This document shows positions 1 to 8,299 of a DNA stretch of 30,908 bases, one piece after another. The notes under the pieces are model-generated. The model had not been told where the DNA came from. It searched no databases and saw nothing but the letters and a program-made list of their open reading frames with translations. Every line of letters starts with the position of its first letter. Positions within the stretch are counted from its first letter, which is position 1. The stretch lies in NCBI GenBank assembly GCA_902806105.1, contig CADCVI010000127.1, positions 1 to 30,908 on the forward strand, given 5' to 3'. Source of the stretch: an uncultured Rubrobacteraceae bacterium. Its GTDB lineage: Bacteria > Actinomycetota > Rubrobacteria > Rubrobacterales > Rubrobacteraceae. Both the position numbers and the translations under genes were made by a program.

Positions 1-237
1 TCGCCCGTGGGCGATGCCTCCGCCCCGCACCTCTACGGCGTCGTTGTGGCCGTGCCTGAACGGACGAGCCCCCTGGCGGGCTCCCTCCTCTATCAGGGCG
101 TCGCGCGTCTTACCGAGGGGAACGTGAGGGCCGGTTCGGTCGAGCCGGCCCTCCTGCATCTCTCGCCCCGGGAGTGCGAATCCTACGCAAGGAGGCTCCT
201 CGAACGCCTCCAGGGGCCAGGGAGAACGACTACCTAG
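1..237 (+). CDS. C-terminal part of an unidentified protein (cut by window edge)
   Basis: The frame is open from the first base and ends at a TAG at 235-237, so only about the last 78 residues are visible. The visible part has a hydrophobic strand-like stretch (YGVVVAVP), a central Leu/Val-rich stretch and a basic helical end rich in Arg and Leu. I recognise no family. A GTG at position 7 could serve as a start, but no ribosome site can be seen because the window begins there, and a gene starting upstream is more likely. Its stop codon and that of the opposing metallo-hydrolase gene share the palindrome CTAG, so the two genes converge with a 4-base overlap and no room for a terminator between them. 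Confidence 0.5.
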   Translation, partial: SPVGDASAPHLYGVVVAVPERTSPLAGSLLYQGVARLTEGNVRAGSVEPALLHLSPRECESYARRLLERLQGPGRTTT

Positions 238-980
238 AACGCCACTGTTTCCCCGTCTTCGGGGACCAGGACACCCTCCGAGATTCCCATACCGTTGAGG
301 CTCGAACGTAGCTCGCCGCGGCCGAGCAGACAGTGGTTTATTGCCTCCATATGGACTGCGACGACGGTCGCCCCGCCCGCGTGCCGGACGACCTCGGCGA
401 CGTCTTCGGCGTTCATGGTTATGGGGTCTCCCTCGTTGAAACGGGCCGCGCCAGCGTTCACCACGACGACACCGGGACGGTGTGCCTCCAGCGCCTCCTC
501 GACCTCGGGGCACCAGATCGTGTCTCCCGCCACGTACAGCGCCGGCTCTCCCGGGGAACGCAGCACGAACCCCGAGACGGGGGCCATGAGCGCCCCGATC
601 TCACCCGTCCCGTGCCTCCCGCCGGTCCGGCTGAGCTCCACGTTCCCCCAGCTCAGGGAGTCGGTCACGGGGCGGACGTCCGAGAACCCGTCGGAGGTAA
701 ACTTGTCCTCGTCCTCGGGCTGACAGAGTATCGGCAGGTCCTTGCGCAGCTTCGCCGCCGCGGCCTCGTCGAAGTGGTCGGCGTGCGTATGGGTGACCAG
801 CACGGCGTCCACGGCGGAGAGGTCGAGCTCCGGGAGCCCGACGAGGGGGTTGCGTCTTTCGTTAGGGGTGTTCTGGATCGGAGGCATCGCCTCCGGGGGG
901 CTCAGCATCGGGTCAACCAGCACAGTTCTGTCGCCCACGGCAACGACCAGCGTGGCATGCCGGACCAGCCTTATCTCCAC
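234..980 (-). CDS. Metallo-beta-lactamase-fold metal-dependent hydrolase (UlaG-like)
   Basis: A 248-residue cytoplasmic protein without a signal peptide. The zinc-binding signature HTHADH is at residues 64-69 (His64, His66, Asp68, His69), and a later GDT segment and a VHMEAINH segment supply further metal ligands. The short N-terminal strand followed by LVDPML is typical of the UlaG/YycJ-like branch of the metallo-beta-lactamase superfamily, whose members hydrolyse phosphodiester, lactone or thioester bonds. The substrate cannot be told. The GTG start at 980 is supported by a GGGAGGA ribosome site a few bases upstream. The gene diverges from the DUF92 gene across about 80 bases, and its end overlaps the end of the opposing gene by 4 bases. 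Confidence 0.85.
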   Translation of the reverse strand: MEIRLVRHATLVVAVGDRTVLVDPMLSPPEAMPPIQNTPNERRNPLVGLPELDLSAVDAVLVTHTHADHFDEAAAAKLRKDLPILCQPEDEDKFTSDGFSDVRPVTDSLSWGNVELSRTGGRHGTGEIGALMAPVSGFVLRSPGEPALYVAGDTIWCPEVEEALEAHRPGVVVVNAGAARFNEGDPITMNAEDVAEVVRHAGGATVVAVHMEAINHCLLGRGELRSSLNGMGISEGVLVPEDGETVAF

Positions 981-1060
981 TTCGGGTTCCTCCCTCGCTC
1001 CGGGTTCGTCTCACCGGTTGATACCATACCCGGCTATGCGATCCGTGGAGAGGTTCGAAC

Positions 1061-1756
1061 TTGGAGAGTAGCCTCGCAGCCGCCCTACTGGTAACGGGCC
1101 TCTTCGCAGGGCTCGCCCACGCCCTCGGAATGGTGAGCAGAGGCGGCGCTCTGGGCGGTCTCGTGGTCGGGACGGTGATCTACGCCTCCCTCGGTCCCGG
1201 GGGCTTCGCAGTTCTCGCGCTCTTCGTCGTCGGGGGCTCGGCCCTGACGCGCATCGGTTATCGCCGGAAGGAACGGAGCGGTGCCGCTGAGGCCAGGGGC
1301 GGACGCCGGGGCGCCAGGAACGCGGCGGCCAACTGCGGCGTCGCCGTCGCGTGTGCCCTACTCGCCGCCCTGACCGGCTCCGGGGCCTTCACCGCCGCCT
1401 TCGTCGCCTCCCTGGGTGCGGCCTTCGCGGATACGTCGGAGTCCGAGGTCGGCAGCCTCGCCCGGCGTACCCCCCGCCTCATCACAACCCTGCGAAGGGT
1501 CCCGCCCGGTACGGACGGGGCGATCTCCCTGCCGGGGACGCTGGCGGGGGCCGCGGCGGCCGGGATCACAGCCCTCCTCGGCCTCGCCCTCGGTCTCGTA
1601 GACGGGCCGGAGGCCGCGATCCTGGTCGCCTGCGCCGCGTTTCTGGGGACCGTGGTCGACAGCTTGATCGGCGCGCTCACGCCTGGCTTCGGCAACGAGC
1701 TCACGAACGCCCTGTGTACGCTCACCGCTGCCCTGATCGTGCTCGTGCTGCTCTAG
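1061..1756 (+). CDS. DUF92 family integral membrane protein
   Basis: A 231-residue protein made largely of hydrophobic segments: about six membrane helices separated by a basic cytoplasmic loop (around residues 67-90) and a second loop near residues 125-150. It carries the DUF92 signatures: an ADT-SE-G block, TDGAISLPGTLAG, and an acidic DSLIGAL segment near the C terminus. Relatives include the plant phytyl-phosphate kinase VTE6, and the superfamily fits CTP-dependent polyprenol or lipid kinases, so a lipid phosphate role is plausible but unproven here. The TTG start is chosen because GGAGAGG lies 7 bases upstream and the first helix begins directly after it. The gene diverges from the metallo-hydrolase. 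Confidence 0.8.
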   Translation: MESSLAAALLVTGLFAGLAHALGMVSRGGALGGLVVGTVIYASLGPGGFAVLALFVVGGSALTRIGYRRKERSGAAEARGGRRGARNAAANCGVAVACALLAALTGSGAFTAAFVASLGAAFADTSESEVGSLARRTPRLITTLRRVPPGTDGAISLPGTLAGAAAAGITALLGLALGLVDGPEAAILVACAAFLGTVVDSLIGALTPGFGNELTNALCTLTAALIVLVLL

Positions 1757-1782
1757 CGGAGGGTCGAGAACCCGTAGGGTGT

Positions 1783-1968
1783 CTCCGTTACATCCTCAGC
1801 TACGAGGAAGACGCCCGGATCTACTACCGTTGCGGGCATAGTGGGGTCACCATGTGCAGTACCAGCGACTGTTCCATAGCGGGCATCGCCGTCGAGCACG
1901 GTGTTTCTCTGCTTCACGACGACTTTGTGGACATGAGCCGTATCGTCGCCGAGTTCAAGCTAGCCTGA
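1783..1968 (+). pseudogene. Remnant of a VapC-type PIN-domain toxin (C-terminal third only)
   Basis: About 61 codons in one frame resemble the end of a VapC ribonuclease. They contain an ARIYYRC-HSGVT segment, then STSDCSIAGIAVEHGVSLLH, close to the family pattern ST-DCLIAAIA-EHGV-LLH. The Asp of SDC corresponds to a metal-binding acidic residue of the PIN active site. The following HDDFVDMSRIV departs from the usual HDDRDF--IA by at least one inserted or altered codon. The N-terminal two thirds and any antitoxin are missing: the same frame runs back into the DUF92 gene, where it encodes nothing PIN-like. No start codon or ribosome site fits. This looks like a decayed toxin-antitoxin locus. 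Confidence 0.6.
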
Positions 1969-2052
1969 GGGGGCCGGAACCCGTGGGCCGGATCTGACGG
2001 CTCGTTGTCCACGGCTTAGAATTAGGGGAGTGCGTCTTTAGAAGGAGAACGA

Positions 2053-4494
2053 GTGAGTGAGGTAGCTGCGAAGAGAGGGTACGATCCGGGGGCCATAGAG
2101 CACCGTTGGCGGGAGAGGTGGATCGAGACCGGCCTCTACCGGACCGATGAGGACCTGTCGAAGCCCAAGCACTACGCGCTCACGATGCTGCCCTATCCGA
2201 GCGGCGACCTGCACGTCGGTCACTGGTACGCGATGACCCCGTCGGACTCGCGGGCGCGGTTCATGCGTATGCGCGGCTACCGGGTGCTCTTCCCCATAGG
2301 CTTCGACGCGTTCGGGCTTCCGGCCGAGAACGCGGCGATCCGGCGCGGCATCCACCCCAGAAAGTGGACGTACTCCAACATCGAGAACATGCGCGGCCAG
2401 CTCAAGCAGATGGGGGCAATGTTCGACCTCGACGCCGAGGTCGTCACCTGCGACCCCGAGTATTACAGGTGGAACCAGTGGTTCTTCCTGAAGTTCCTTG
2501 AGAAGGGGCTCGCGTACAGGAAGGAAGCGCCCGTCGACTGGTGCCCCAAGGACAACACCACGCTCGCCCGCGAGCAGGTCGTGGGGCCGGAGCGGCGGTG
2601 CGAGCGGTGCGGGACGCAGGTCATCAAGAAGAACCTCGCGCAGTGGCTCTTCAAGATCACGGACTACGCCGAGGAGCTGCTCGACTTCTCCGGGGTGGAG
2701 TGGCCCGAGCGGGTCAAGACGCTTCAAACAAACTGGATCGGCCGCTCGGAGGGTGCCGAGATAGCCTTCGACGTCCCGGGCTACGGGCCGCTGGAGGTCT
2801 TTACCACGCGTCCCGACACGCTCTTCGGGGCTACGTTCTTCGTGGTCGCCCCCGAGCATCCTGCGGTAGAAAAGATAACGACGGGCGAGAGGGAGGCCGA
2901 CGTCCGCGCCTACGTGGAGAAGGCCGGCCGGATGACGGAGATCGACCGGACCGACGTGACGCGCGAGAAGACCGGCGTCTTCACGGGCGCTTATGCGACC
3001 AACCCGGCGAACGGCGAGCCCGTCCCGATCTACGCCGCAGACTACGTCCTGCTCGGCTACGGGACCGGCGCGATCATGGCGGTCCCCGCCCACGACGAGC
3101 GAGACTTCGAGTTCGCGAAGAAGTACGGCATCGAGATCAGGACCGTCGTCGCCCCGCCGGACTGGAGCGGCGAGCCCCTGTCTGAGGCTTACCCGGGCGA
3201 GGGCCCCCTGGTCAACTCCGGCGGCTTCGACGGGATGCCGAACACGGAGGGCAAGAAGGCGATCACGGACGGTCTGGAGGAGCGTGGCGTCGGGAGGGCC
3301 GCAATCACCTACCGGATCCGCGACTGGCTCATCTCGCGCCAGAGGTACTGGGGCACCCCGATCCCGGTGATCTACTGTCCCGAGCACGGCGCCGTCCCCG
3401 TCCCCGAACAGGACCTCCCCGTCCGGCTCCCCGAGGATGCCGAGTTCATGCCGACGGGAGAATCTCCCCTGAAGCTCGATCCCGAGTTTCGCAATACAAC
3501 ATGCCCGATCTGCGGAGGCCCCGCCGAGCGCGAGACGGACACGATGGACACGTTCATGGACTCGTCCTGGTACCAGTACCGCTACCTCTCGCCGCACTAC
3601 GACGAGGGGCCGTTCGACCCGAAGGAGGGCGAGAAGTGGCTGCCGGTCGACCAGTACACCGGCGGCATCGAGCACGCGACGATGCACCTGCTCTACACGC
3701 GCTTCTTCACGAAGGTCATGCGCGACCTCGGGCTCGTGACCTTCGACGAGCCGATGACGCGCCTGTTCAACCAGGGGATCATCCTCGGCGAGGATGCCGA
3801 GAAGATGAGCAAGTCGAGGGGCAACGTCGTCAACCCGCAGGAGTTCGTCGACCGCTATGGCTCGGACGCCCTGCGCTGCTTCCTGATGTTCATCGGTCCG
3901 TGGGACCAGGGCGGACCCTGGGACAGCCGCGGCATCGAGGGGATCGCACGCTTCCTGCGGCGCGCTCACTCGCTCGTCTCGGATGGTGACTCGTCCGGGG
4001 GCGAGGCAGACCCGAAGGAGTTCGAGCGCCGGACGAACCGGCTCGTGAAGAAGGTGACCGAAGACCTCGAAGCGTTCCGCTTCAACACCGCGCTCGCCTC
4101 CTTGATGGAGCACACGAACTACCTGCTCGCCGTCAAGGGCGAGGTCGGGGCGGAAGAGTGGCGGGACGGCCTGCGCACCTTCGTGCTCCTGCTCGCGCCG
4201 CTCGCTCCACATCACGCCGAGGAGATGTGGGCGCTTACAGGTCTGCCCTACAGCGTCCACGAACAGCAGTGGCCCGGCTATGACGAGGAGCTCGTGCGGG
4301 CCGAGGAGATCACGCTGGTAGTCCAGGTCAACGGGAAGCTCCGCGACCGGATGAACGCCCCCGCGGACATCTCGGCCGATGAGGCCAAGGAGCTCGCGAT
4401 GAAGAGCGAGAAGGTCCGACCCCATGTCGAGGGACGCGAGGTCCGCAAGAGCATCTACGTGCCCGGCCGGCTCGTCAACTTCGTGGTCGGCTAG
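2053..4494 (+). CDS. leuS: Leucyl-tRNA synthetase
   Basis: An 813-residue class I aminoacyl-tRNA synthetase that charges tRNA-Leu in the cytoplasm. The HIGH-type signature reads HVGH at residues 54-57, preceded by PYPSGDL. The KMSKS signature is exact at 584-588. Between them is the large CP1 editing insertion, with TTRPDTLFG and the DERD-containing strand that forms the editing pocket, plus zinc-knuckle Cys pairs near CERCG and CPICGG. The anticodon-binding and C-terminal domains are complete, and the length is normal for a bacterial LeuRS. The GTG start is chosen for the AGAAGGAGAA ribosome site 5-12 bases upstream. No T-box leader is visible in the 84 bases before it. A GC-rich hairpin follows the stop codon. 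Confidence 0.97.
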   Translation: MSEVAAKRGYDPGAIEHRWRERWIETGLYRTDEDLSKPKHYALTMLPYPSGDLHVGHWYAMTPSDSRARFMRMRGYRVLFPIGFDAFGLPAENAAIRRGIHPRKWTYSNIENMRGQLKQMGAMFDLDAEVVTCDPEYYRWNQWFFLKFLEKGLAYRKEAPVDWCPKDNTTLAREQVVGPERRCERCGTQVIKKNLAQWLFKITDYAEELLDFSGVEWPERVKTLQTNWIGRSEGAEIAFDVPGYGPLEVFTTRPDTLFGATFFVVAPEHPAVEKITTGEREADVRAYVEKAGRMTEIDRTDVTREKTGVFTGAYATNPANGEPVPIYAADYVLLGYGTGAIMAVPAHDERDFEFAKKYGIEIRTVVAPPDWSGEPLSEAYPGEGPLVNSGGFDGMPNTEGKKAITDGLEERGVGRAAITYRIRDWLISRQRYWGTPIPVIYCPEHGAVPVPEQDLPVRLPEDAEFMPTGESPLKLDPEFRNTTCPICGGPAERETDTMDTFMDSSWYQYRYLSPHYDEGPFDPKEGEKWLPVDQYTGGIEHATMHLLYTRFFTKVMRDLGLVTFDEPMTRLFNQGIILGEDAEKMSKSRGNVVNPQEFVDRYGSDALRCFLMFIGPWDQGGPWDSRGIEGIARFLRRAHSLVSDGDSSGGEADPKEFERRTNRLVKKVTEDLEAFRFNTALASLMEHTNYLLAVKGEVGAEEWRDGLRTFVLLLAPLAPHHAEEMWALTGLPYSVHEQQWPGYDEELVRAEEITLVVQVNGKLRDRMNAPADISADEAKELAMKSEKVRPHVEGREVRKSIYVPGRLVNFVVG

Positions 4495-4502
4495 GGGAAG
4501 CT

Positions 4503-4532
4503 CGGCAGGCCCCTCCTTACACGGGCCTGCCG
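4503..4532 (+). terminator. Hairpin terminator after leuS
   Basis: A 10-base-pair perfect stem (CGGCAGGCCC with GGGCCTGCCG) closes a 10-base loop, starting 9 bases after the leuS stop. There is no U-run, as is common in high-GC actinobacteria, so efficiency is uncertain. Confidence 0.6.
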
Positions 4533-4685
4533 CCGCTCTCGAGCGCCTCTCCAGCCCTTCGTCCGCGCAGACGAGGGTCTGGGTCGACCCAGGGTCTCAG
4601 GAGAGCAAGGTTTCATCAGCACCACATCGACCAACCTGAGCTCATGTAAGCGCTTGGCCCAGACTGCTGTCTCCCCGGTCTGCGG

Positions 4686-5399
4686 CTAATCGTTTCCGAA
4701 GAGGGAGCCGATACCTCCGCCGCTGCCCTGGGCGCCGTGGGAATGTTCCGGGACGGTGGGGCCTTCGGATGGTTGGATCAGGACCCAACCTGGCCCCTCG
4801 AAGGCTATCTGGAAGGTCTCGCCGCTGCCGCGCCCTATAAACGTCTTGAACGAGACGTCGCTCCGGACGCTGGTCCGGACGTTGCCGCTCCAGGCGATCG
4901 CCGAGTCCGGGTCGGCGAAGGTCGGGGTCGAGGTGTCGAGGAGGACGGGCTCGCCGTGGCTCGTTACGGCCACCCTGCCGCTCCCTTCCAGGACGACGTT
5001 GAAGAGGCCCCCGGCGAGGCGGCCCGCGCCCTCGACGCGCCGGATGTCCCAGTCGACGTTGCCTTCGAAGGCGAGAATGGAGTCTCCGTTGACGGTCATG
5101 CGTTCGTTGTTCAGGTCTATGACCATGATCTTGCGCGCGTCCTGCGCCAGGAAGAGGTCGCCGGTGCCCGTACACGTCATAAGCTGGACGCCCTCGCCGG
5201 TCATGGCCTTCTTGAAGAAGCGGCCGAGCCCGCCGCTCTTCTGCTCGAAGCGTACCCCACCCTGGTAGGCGACCATCGAGCCGAGCTTGGCCTGGACCGT
5301 GTCGTTCTCCAGGCGTACCTTGAGGAGAGATGAGTTCTGCAGGGTGAACCTGCCCGCTGGCGTCACTTCCCGGAACTGCTCGAGGTTGGTCTCGCTCAT
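4686..5399 (-). CDS. AIM24 family protein
   Basis: A 237-residue protein of the AIM24/TIGR00266-like beta-sandwich family, named after a yeast mitochondrial inner-membrane protein; the bacterial function is unknown. Visible family features are the strand-rich core, a KLGSMVAYQGGV segment, the GEG--LMTCTGTGDLFLAQ block around residues 68-85, and a DILAFEGNVDWDI-like block. It ends in a Gly/Ser-rich tail with GSLFGND. No signal peptide or membrane segment is seen. A GGGAGGT ribosome site precedes the ATG. It lies 68 bases downstream of the EAL gene on the same strand and may be co-transcribed with it. A role linked to membrane integrity is only an analogy with yeast. Confidence 0.85.
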   Translation of the reverse strand: MSETNLEQFREVTPAGRFTLQNSSLLKVRLENDTVQAKLGSMVAYQGGVRFEQKSGGLGRFFKKAMTGEGVQLMTCTGTGDLFLAQDARKIMVIDLNNERMTVNGDSILAFEGNVDWDIRRVEGAGRLAGGLFNVVLEGSGRVAVTSHGEPVLLDTSTPTFADPDSAIAWSGNVRTSVRSDVSFKTFIGRGSGETFQIAFEGPGWVLIQPSEGPTVPEHSHGAQGSGGGIGSLFGND

Positions 5400-5467
5400 C
5401 GATCTACCTCCCGGTTCGACTGTCGTGGGACGATACTACCCGGTACGCGGGACCGGAGCGGAAGTTG

Positions 5468-6541
5468 CTAGGGATTCACACGCTCCGGTGCCAGCGGCAG
5501 GGAGGAGGGCCGGGCGAAGAAGTTCCCCTGGGCATAATCCACGCCGTGCGCGTTCACCCACCGGTATTGATCCTCGGTCGCGACCCCCTCTGCGATCACG
5601 ATCACGCCGAGCTCGTTCGCGAGCTCGATGAGTTCCCGGGCGATCGAGGCCTTGTAGGGTACCCCTCCCGCCCTGCCAACCAACCCCATGTTCAGCTTGA
5701 CGAAGTCGGGGGTAAGCTCGGCGAGGAGGTCGAGCGAGCCGTAGCCGGTGCCCAGGTCGTCGAGGGCGATCCCGAACCCGCCTTCGCGGTAGTAGTCGAC
5801 CACGTTCCCGAGGTGGACGGTGTCCCTGACCTCCTCGCTGTCCGTTACCTCGAAGACGATCCTGCCGGGCTGGATGCCTGCTTTCTCGACGGCCTCCATC
5901 GTGCTCCTCAGGCAGTACGCGGGATCGTAGATCGAGGTGGCGTTGAAGTTGACGAAGATGTTCTCCTCGATGCCGTGTCGGGCGGCCTCCTCGACGGCCT
6001 TTACGCGGGCCGCCCGATCGAGGTTGTAGAGGAGCCCCGCGGCCCGTGCGGCTCCGAATATAGACTCAGGGCCTACGAGGGCGCCCCCCTCACCGATGCC
6101 GCGCAGCAGACATTCGTAGGCGAAGACCTCGCCCGGGTCGGAGACCGGGACGATCGGCTGGAAATGAACGGTCAGCTTGTCCTCGCGCATAATCTTCTTG
6201 AGCCAGGTCTCCCGGGCGCAATTCAGGAGGGTGAAGAGGTCCTGCATGCGGGGGAGCACCCCGAGATCCACCTGTACGCCCTTCTCGACGAGGATGGCCC
6301 GGCAGTCCCTTAGCTCGGCCTCGGTCAGGCCCCTCAGCAGGGCATCGCTCAGGCTGGAAAGCCCGCCCGGGCAGACCTCGACCGCCAGCACGTCGTCCAG
6401 CGGGTCGCAGAACGGGAGGCCCGAACCCCAGAGGAGGCGCCGGAGCGTCCCGCGCGTGTGAGACAGCGGCGGGGACACGTAGAGTATCCCCGTCTCCGTT
6501 GGCTCTGTTGGCAGGCTTTCGTAACGGCTACTCTTGCTCAT
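5468..6541 (-). CDS. EAL-domain protein, probable cyclic-di-GMP phosphodiesterase
   Basis: A 357-residue soluble protein. Residues 1 to about 120 form an N-terminal region I cannot place; it lacks an obvious GGDEF motif or membrane segment. The rest is an EAL domain that should hydrolyse cyclic di-GMP to pGpG. The signature Glu is kept in YECLLR (ECL replacing EAL). Other catalytic positions also look intact: NFNATSI (metal-ligand Asn), FEVTDSE (Glu), LDDLGTGYGS (Asp pair of the DDFGTG loop, with Phe changed to Leu), VKLN (Lys), EGV (Glu) and AQG-FFARP (Gln). Activity is therefore expected, although binding-only function cannot be excluded. The ATG follows a GGAGA site. Its neighbours are a CsaA-like gene 82 bases upstream and the AIM24 gene downstream. 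Confidence 0.88.
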   Translation of the reverse strand: MSKSSRYESLPTEPTETGILYVSPPLSHTRGTLRRLLWGSGLPFCDPLDDVLAVEVCPGGLSSLSDALLRGLTEAELRDCRAILVEKGVQVDLGVLPRMQDLFTLLNCARETWLKKIMREDKLTVHFQPIVPVSDPGEVFAYECLLRGIGEGGALVGPESIFGAARAAGLLYNLDRAARVKAVEEAARHGIEENIFVNFNATSIYDPAYCLRSTMEAVEKAGIQPGRIVFEVTDSEEVRDTVHLGNVVDYYREGGFGIALDDLGTGYGSLDLLAELTPDFVKLNMGLVGRAGGVPYKASIARELIELANELGVIVIAEGVATEDQYRWVNAHGVDYAQGNFFARPSSLPLAPERVNP

Positions 6542-6623
6542 CCACCAGTCTCCGCTCTTCGATTTCCTAACCCTGTTATCGGAGAGTGGGACCGATTACT
6601 TTAGCGGCGGCCTCTTCGGGCCG

Positions 6624-6962
6624 TCAGAACATCCGGCCGCCCAGGGGGACTTCCCGGTCCGGGGAGAGGAGGACAACTTCGCCCTTCTCGTCCGGAACGC
6701 CGAGGACAAGTACCTCGCTCTTGAAGCCCGCGATCCTCTTCGGCGGGAAGTTCACCACCGCCACGACCCGCCGTCCGACGAGATCCTCCGGCGCGTAGTG
6801 CGCCGTAAGCTGGGCGCTGGTCTTTTTCTCCCCGATCTCGTCCCCGAAGCCCACGAGGAGCTTTACGGCGGGCCTGCGCGCCTCCGGGAACGGCTCCGCC
6901 TCCAGGATCTCCCCGACCCTGACGTCGACCTTCTCGAAGTCCTCCCAGGAGATCTGCTCCAT
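6624..6962 (-). CDS. csaA: CsaA-like tRNA-binding-domain protein
   Basis: A 112-residue protein that is a single OB-fold tRNA-binding domain, like Bacillus CsaA and the C-terminal domain of MetRS. Family features are DVRVGEILEAE near the N terminus, the KLLV-FGDEIG strand, SAQLTAHY, GRRVVAVVNFPPKRIAGFKSE, and the ending LLSPDREVPLG. CsaA is described as an export-linked chaperone that also binds tRNA. The start at 6962 is preferred over an upstream in-frame ATG at 6995 because GGAGG sits about 8 bases before it and homology begins there. It lies between the sortase and the EAL gene on the same strand. No export-system gene is adjacent. Confidence 0.88.
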   Translation of the reverse strand: MEQISWEDFEKVDVRVGEILEAEPFPEARRPAVKLLVGFGDEIGEKKTSAQLTAHYAPEDLVGRRVVAVVNFPPKRIAGFKSEVLVLGVPDEKGEVVLLSPDREVPLGGRMF

Positions 6963-7082
6963 CCCGCGTCCTCCGTCTGCGAAAAAGTTCTGCAACGACC
7001 GGCCCAGTTTACAGAGCCGTGCGCGAACTAGCCCCGACTATAGGGGGTCCGTGGTTGACGGGTTCTGTCGGTCGGGGGAGGG

Positions 7083-7901
7083 CTAGGAGACGCGGTCGGC
7101 GCGCACGACGAGGCGACCGGACTCGGGACCGCCCTCGTAGAGGCTCGGGCCTATGGTCCACCAGTCGTCGGGGGTCTCGGTGCAGGTCTGGAGCGAGACC
7201 ACGTCGCGGCCGGGGATCGCCTCGGTCACGTAATTGTCGGACGGGTAGACGGCGAAGATCTCGGTGACCTGGTATTTGTAGACCCGGCCCTCTGAGTCCT
7301 CGAGGATCACCTCGTCGCCCTGCTGCATGGCGGGCAGGTTGTAGAACTGGTAGTCGCTCTCGGTGCCCGGCCAGCCGATGCGGTGGCCCGCGATGTAAGT
7401 GTTGGTGTCCTTCTCCTCCCAGGGGAAACCCGTCCCCGGGACCTTGATCGCGCCTAGCGACAACGCCTCCTCGGAGGAGTCGTTCCTGACGGTGTGGCTG
7501 TAGACGTCGAGCTTCGGGACGGTGAGGTACATCGTCGGATCCTCCGGCGTCCTCGCGGCCTCTTCGGCGGCCCGCTCCTCCGCCGCTCTCTCCTCGGCGG
7601 CGCGCTGGCGCTCCCGCTCTTCCTCGGCGGCCCGCTGCCTTGCGGCCTCCTCCTCGGCCCTGACCTCCGCCGCCGGCTTCTCGGAGACCGCTGCCGGAGC
7701 CTCCTCGACTGCCGGCGCCTGGACGCGCTCCACCGTCTCCGAGCCCCCGCCGAGGGCCGAGACGATCCCGGAGTATGCAAGAAGGCCGACCAGGAGGACG
7801 GCGAGGCCGGCTATTACAAAGACCCCCGTACGCCTGCGCTTCTTGAACTTGCGCATTTTGCTCGTACGGTTCTTGAAATCCTTCTTATCCATGAGCGACA
7901 T
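7083..7901 (-). CDS. Sortase family protein, class E-like, with long charged stalk
   Basis: A 272-residue membrane-anchored transpeptidase. A basic N-terminal tail is followed by one membrane helix near residues 24-50, then an Ala/Glu/Arg-rich stalk at about residues 75-118 (repeated AAEER units, probably a helix or coiled coil), then the sortase fold. The catalytic triad is visible: His173 in IAGHR, Cys240 in LQTCTE and Arg267 in RLVVRAD. The TC-containing active site resembles class E sortases of high-GC Gram-positives. No LPXTG-type substrate or pilin is encoded nearby. The ATG at 7901 is weakly supported. It follows a TACACT hexamer by only 7 bases, so the message may be leaderless; starts at 7892 or 7856 are alternatives. 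The gene diverges from the gcv operon. Confidence 0.85.
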   Translation of the reverse strand: MSLMDKKDFKNRTSKMRKFKKRRRTGVFVIAGLAVLLVGLLAYSGIVSALGGGSETVERVQAPAVEEAPAAVSEKPAAEVRAEEEAARQRAAEEERERQRAAEERAAEERAAEEAARTPEDPTMYLTVPKLDVYSHTVRNDSSEEALSLGAIKVPGTGFPWEEKDTNTYIAGHRIGWPGTESDYQFYNLPAMQQGDEVILEDSEGRVYKYQVTEIFAVYPSDNYVTEAIPGRDVVSLQTCTETPDDWWTIGPSLYEGGPESGRLVVRADRVS

Positions 7902-8027
7902 AAACACGAGTGTACAAATCATGCGCCGAAAAATCGAGGTCTTGCAGCCGTATTGCACAACCTTCTGTGATTTCTCCAGCGTTCGGGCGCGAAGGTCGTG
8001 CCGAAGGAGGCGATCTTATCGTCCCTG

Positions 8028-8036
8028 TGCTAACCT
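8028..8036 (+). promoter_or_regulatory. Possible extended -10 promoter of the glycine riboswitch transcript
   Basis: TGC followed by TAACCT forms an extended -10 element. It would start transcription near 8043, just ahead of the first aptamer. No convincing -35 box is seen at 17 bases. Confidence 0.35.
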
Positions 8037-8049
8037 GCACGCAGCTCGT

Positions 8050-8265
8050 TGAGGGCCGCGGGAGAGGGTCGCGGGGACTGGAAACCCCATGCGAACGCCG
8101 AAGGTGAAAGGTTCGTGGCAGCGATATGCCGCGGCCGAATCTCTCAGGCAAAAGGACCGCGAGCCGGAGGGCGTCCTGGAAAGATCGACCCGCCGGCTTA
8201 CCAGCCGGCACGGGCCGGCGCCGACGGGGTAACACTCTCAGGCTTGGGACAGGGCGGAAAGACGG
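8050..8265 (+). promoter_or_regulatory. Tandem glycine riboswitch
   Basis: Two consecutive copies of the glycine aptamer core are readable. Aptamer 1 (about 8054-8163) has GGGAGAGG, then CGCCGAAGG, then ATCTCTCAGGCAAAAGGAC. Aptamer 2 (about 8168-8256) has CTGGAAAGA, then GCGCCGACGGGGTAA, then CTCTCAGGC and GGGACAG. The separation is only a few bases, as in classical cooperative tandem glycine riboswitches, which turn on gcv genes when glycine is abundant. No terminator hairpin follows. Instead ACCC at 8273-8276 can pair with GGGT at 8288-8291, which contains part of the gcvPA ribosome site, so control of translation initiation is the likelier mechanism (inference). Confidence 0.92.
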
Positions 8266-8299
8266 AACGCTCACCCGAGGACCAAGGGGGTACTACCGC

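Noticed and set aside
1969..2052. T-box or leader peptide before leuS
   Set aside because: Only 84 bases are available. No T-box core or Leu-rich reading frame followed by a terminator is visible.
2038..4425. Very long open frame on the minus strand opposite leuS
   Set aside because: It mirrors leuS codon by codon, as expected from GC-biased codon use. Its translation is Arg/Leu/Val/His-rich with no family, and leuS is unmistakable.
7545..7670. Tandem repeat in DNA with GCGGC-rich units
   Set aside because: It encodes the Ala/Glu/Arg stalk of the sortase, so the repetition is explained by protein composition.
8126..8299. N-terminal extension of gcvPA from an upstream ATG
   Set aside because: It would translate the riboswitch aptamers. 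Homology and a ribosome site both support the GTG at 8300.
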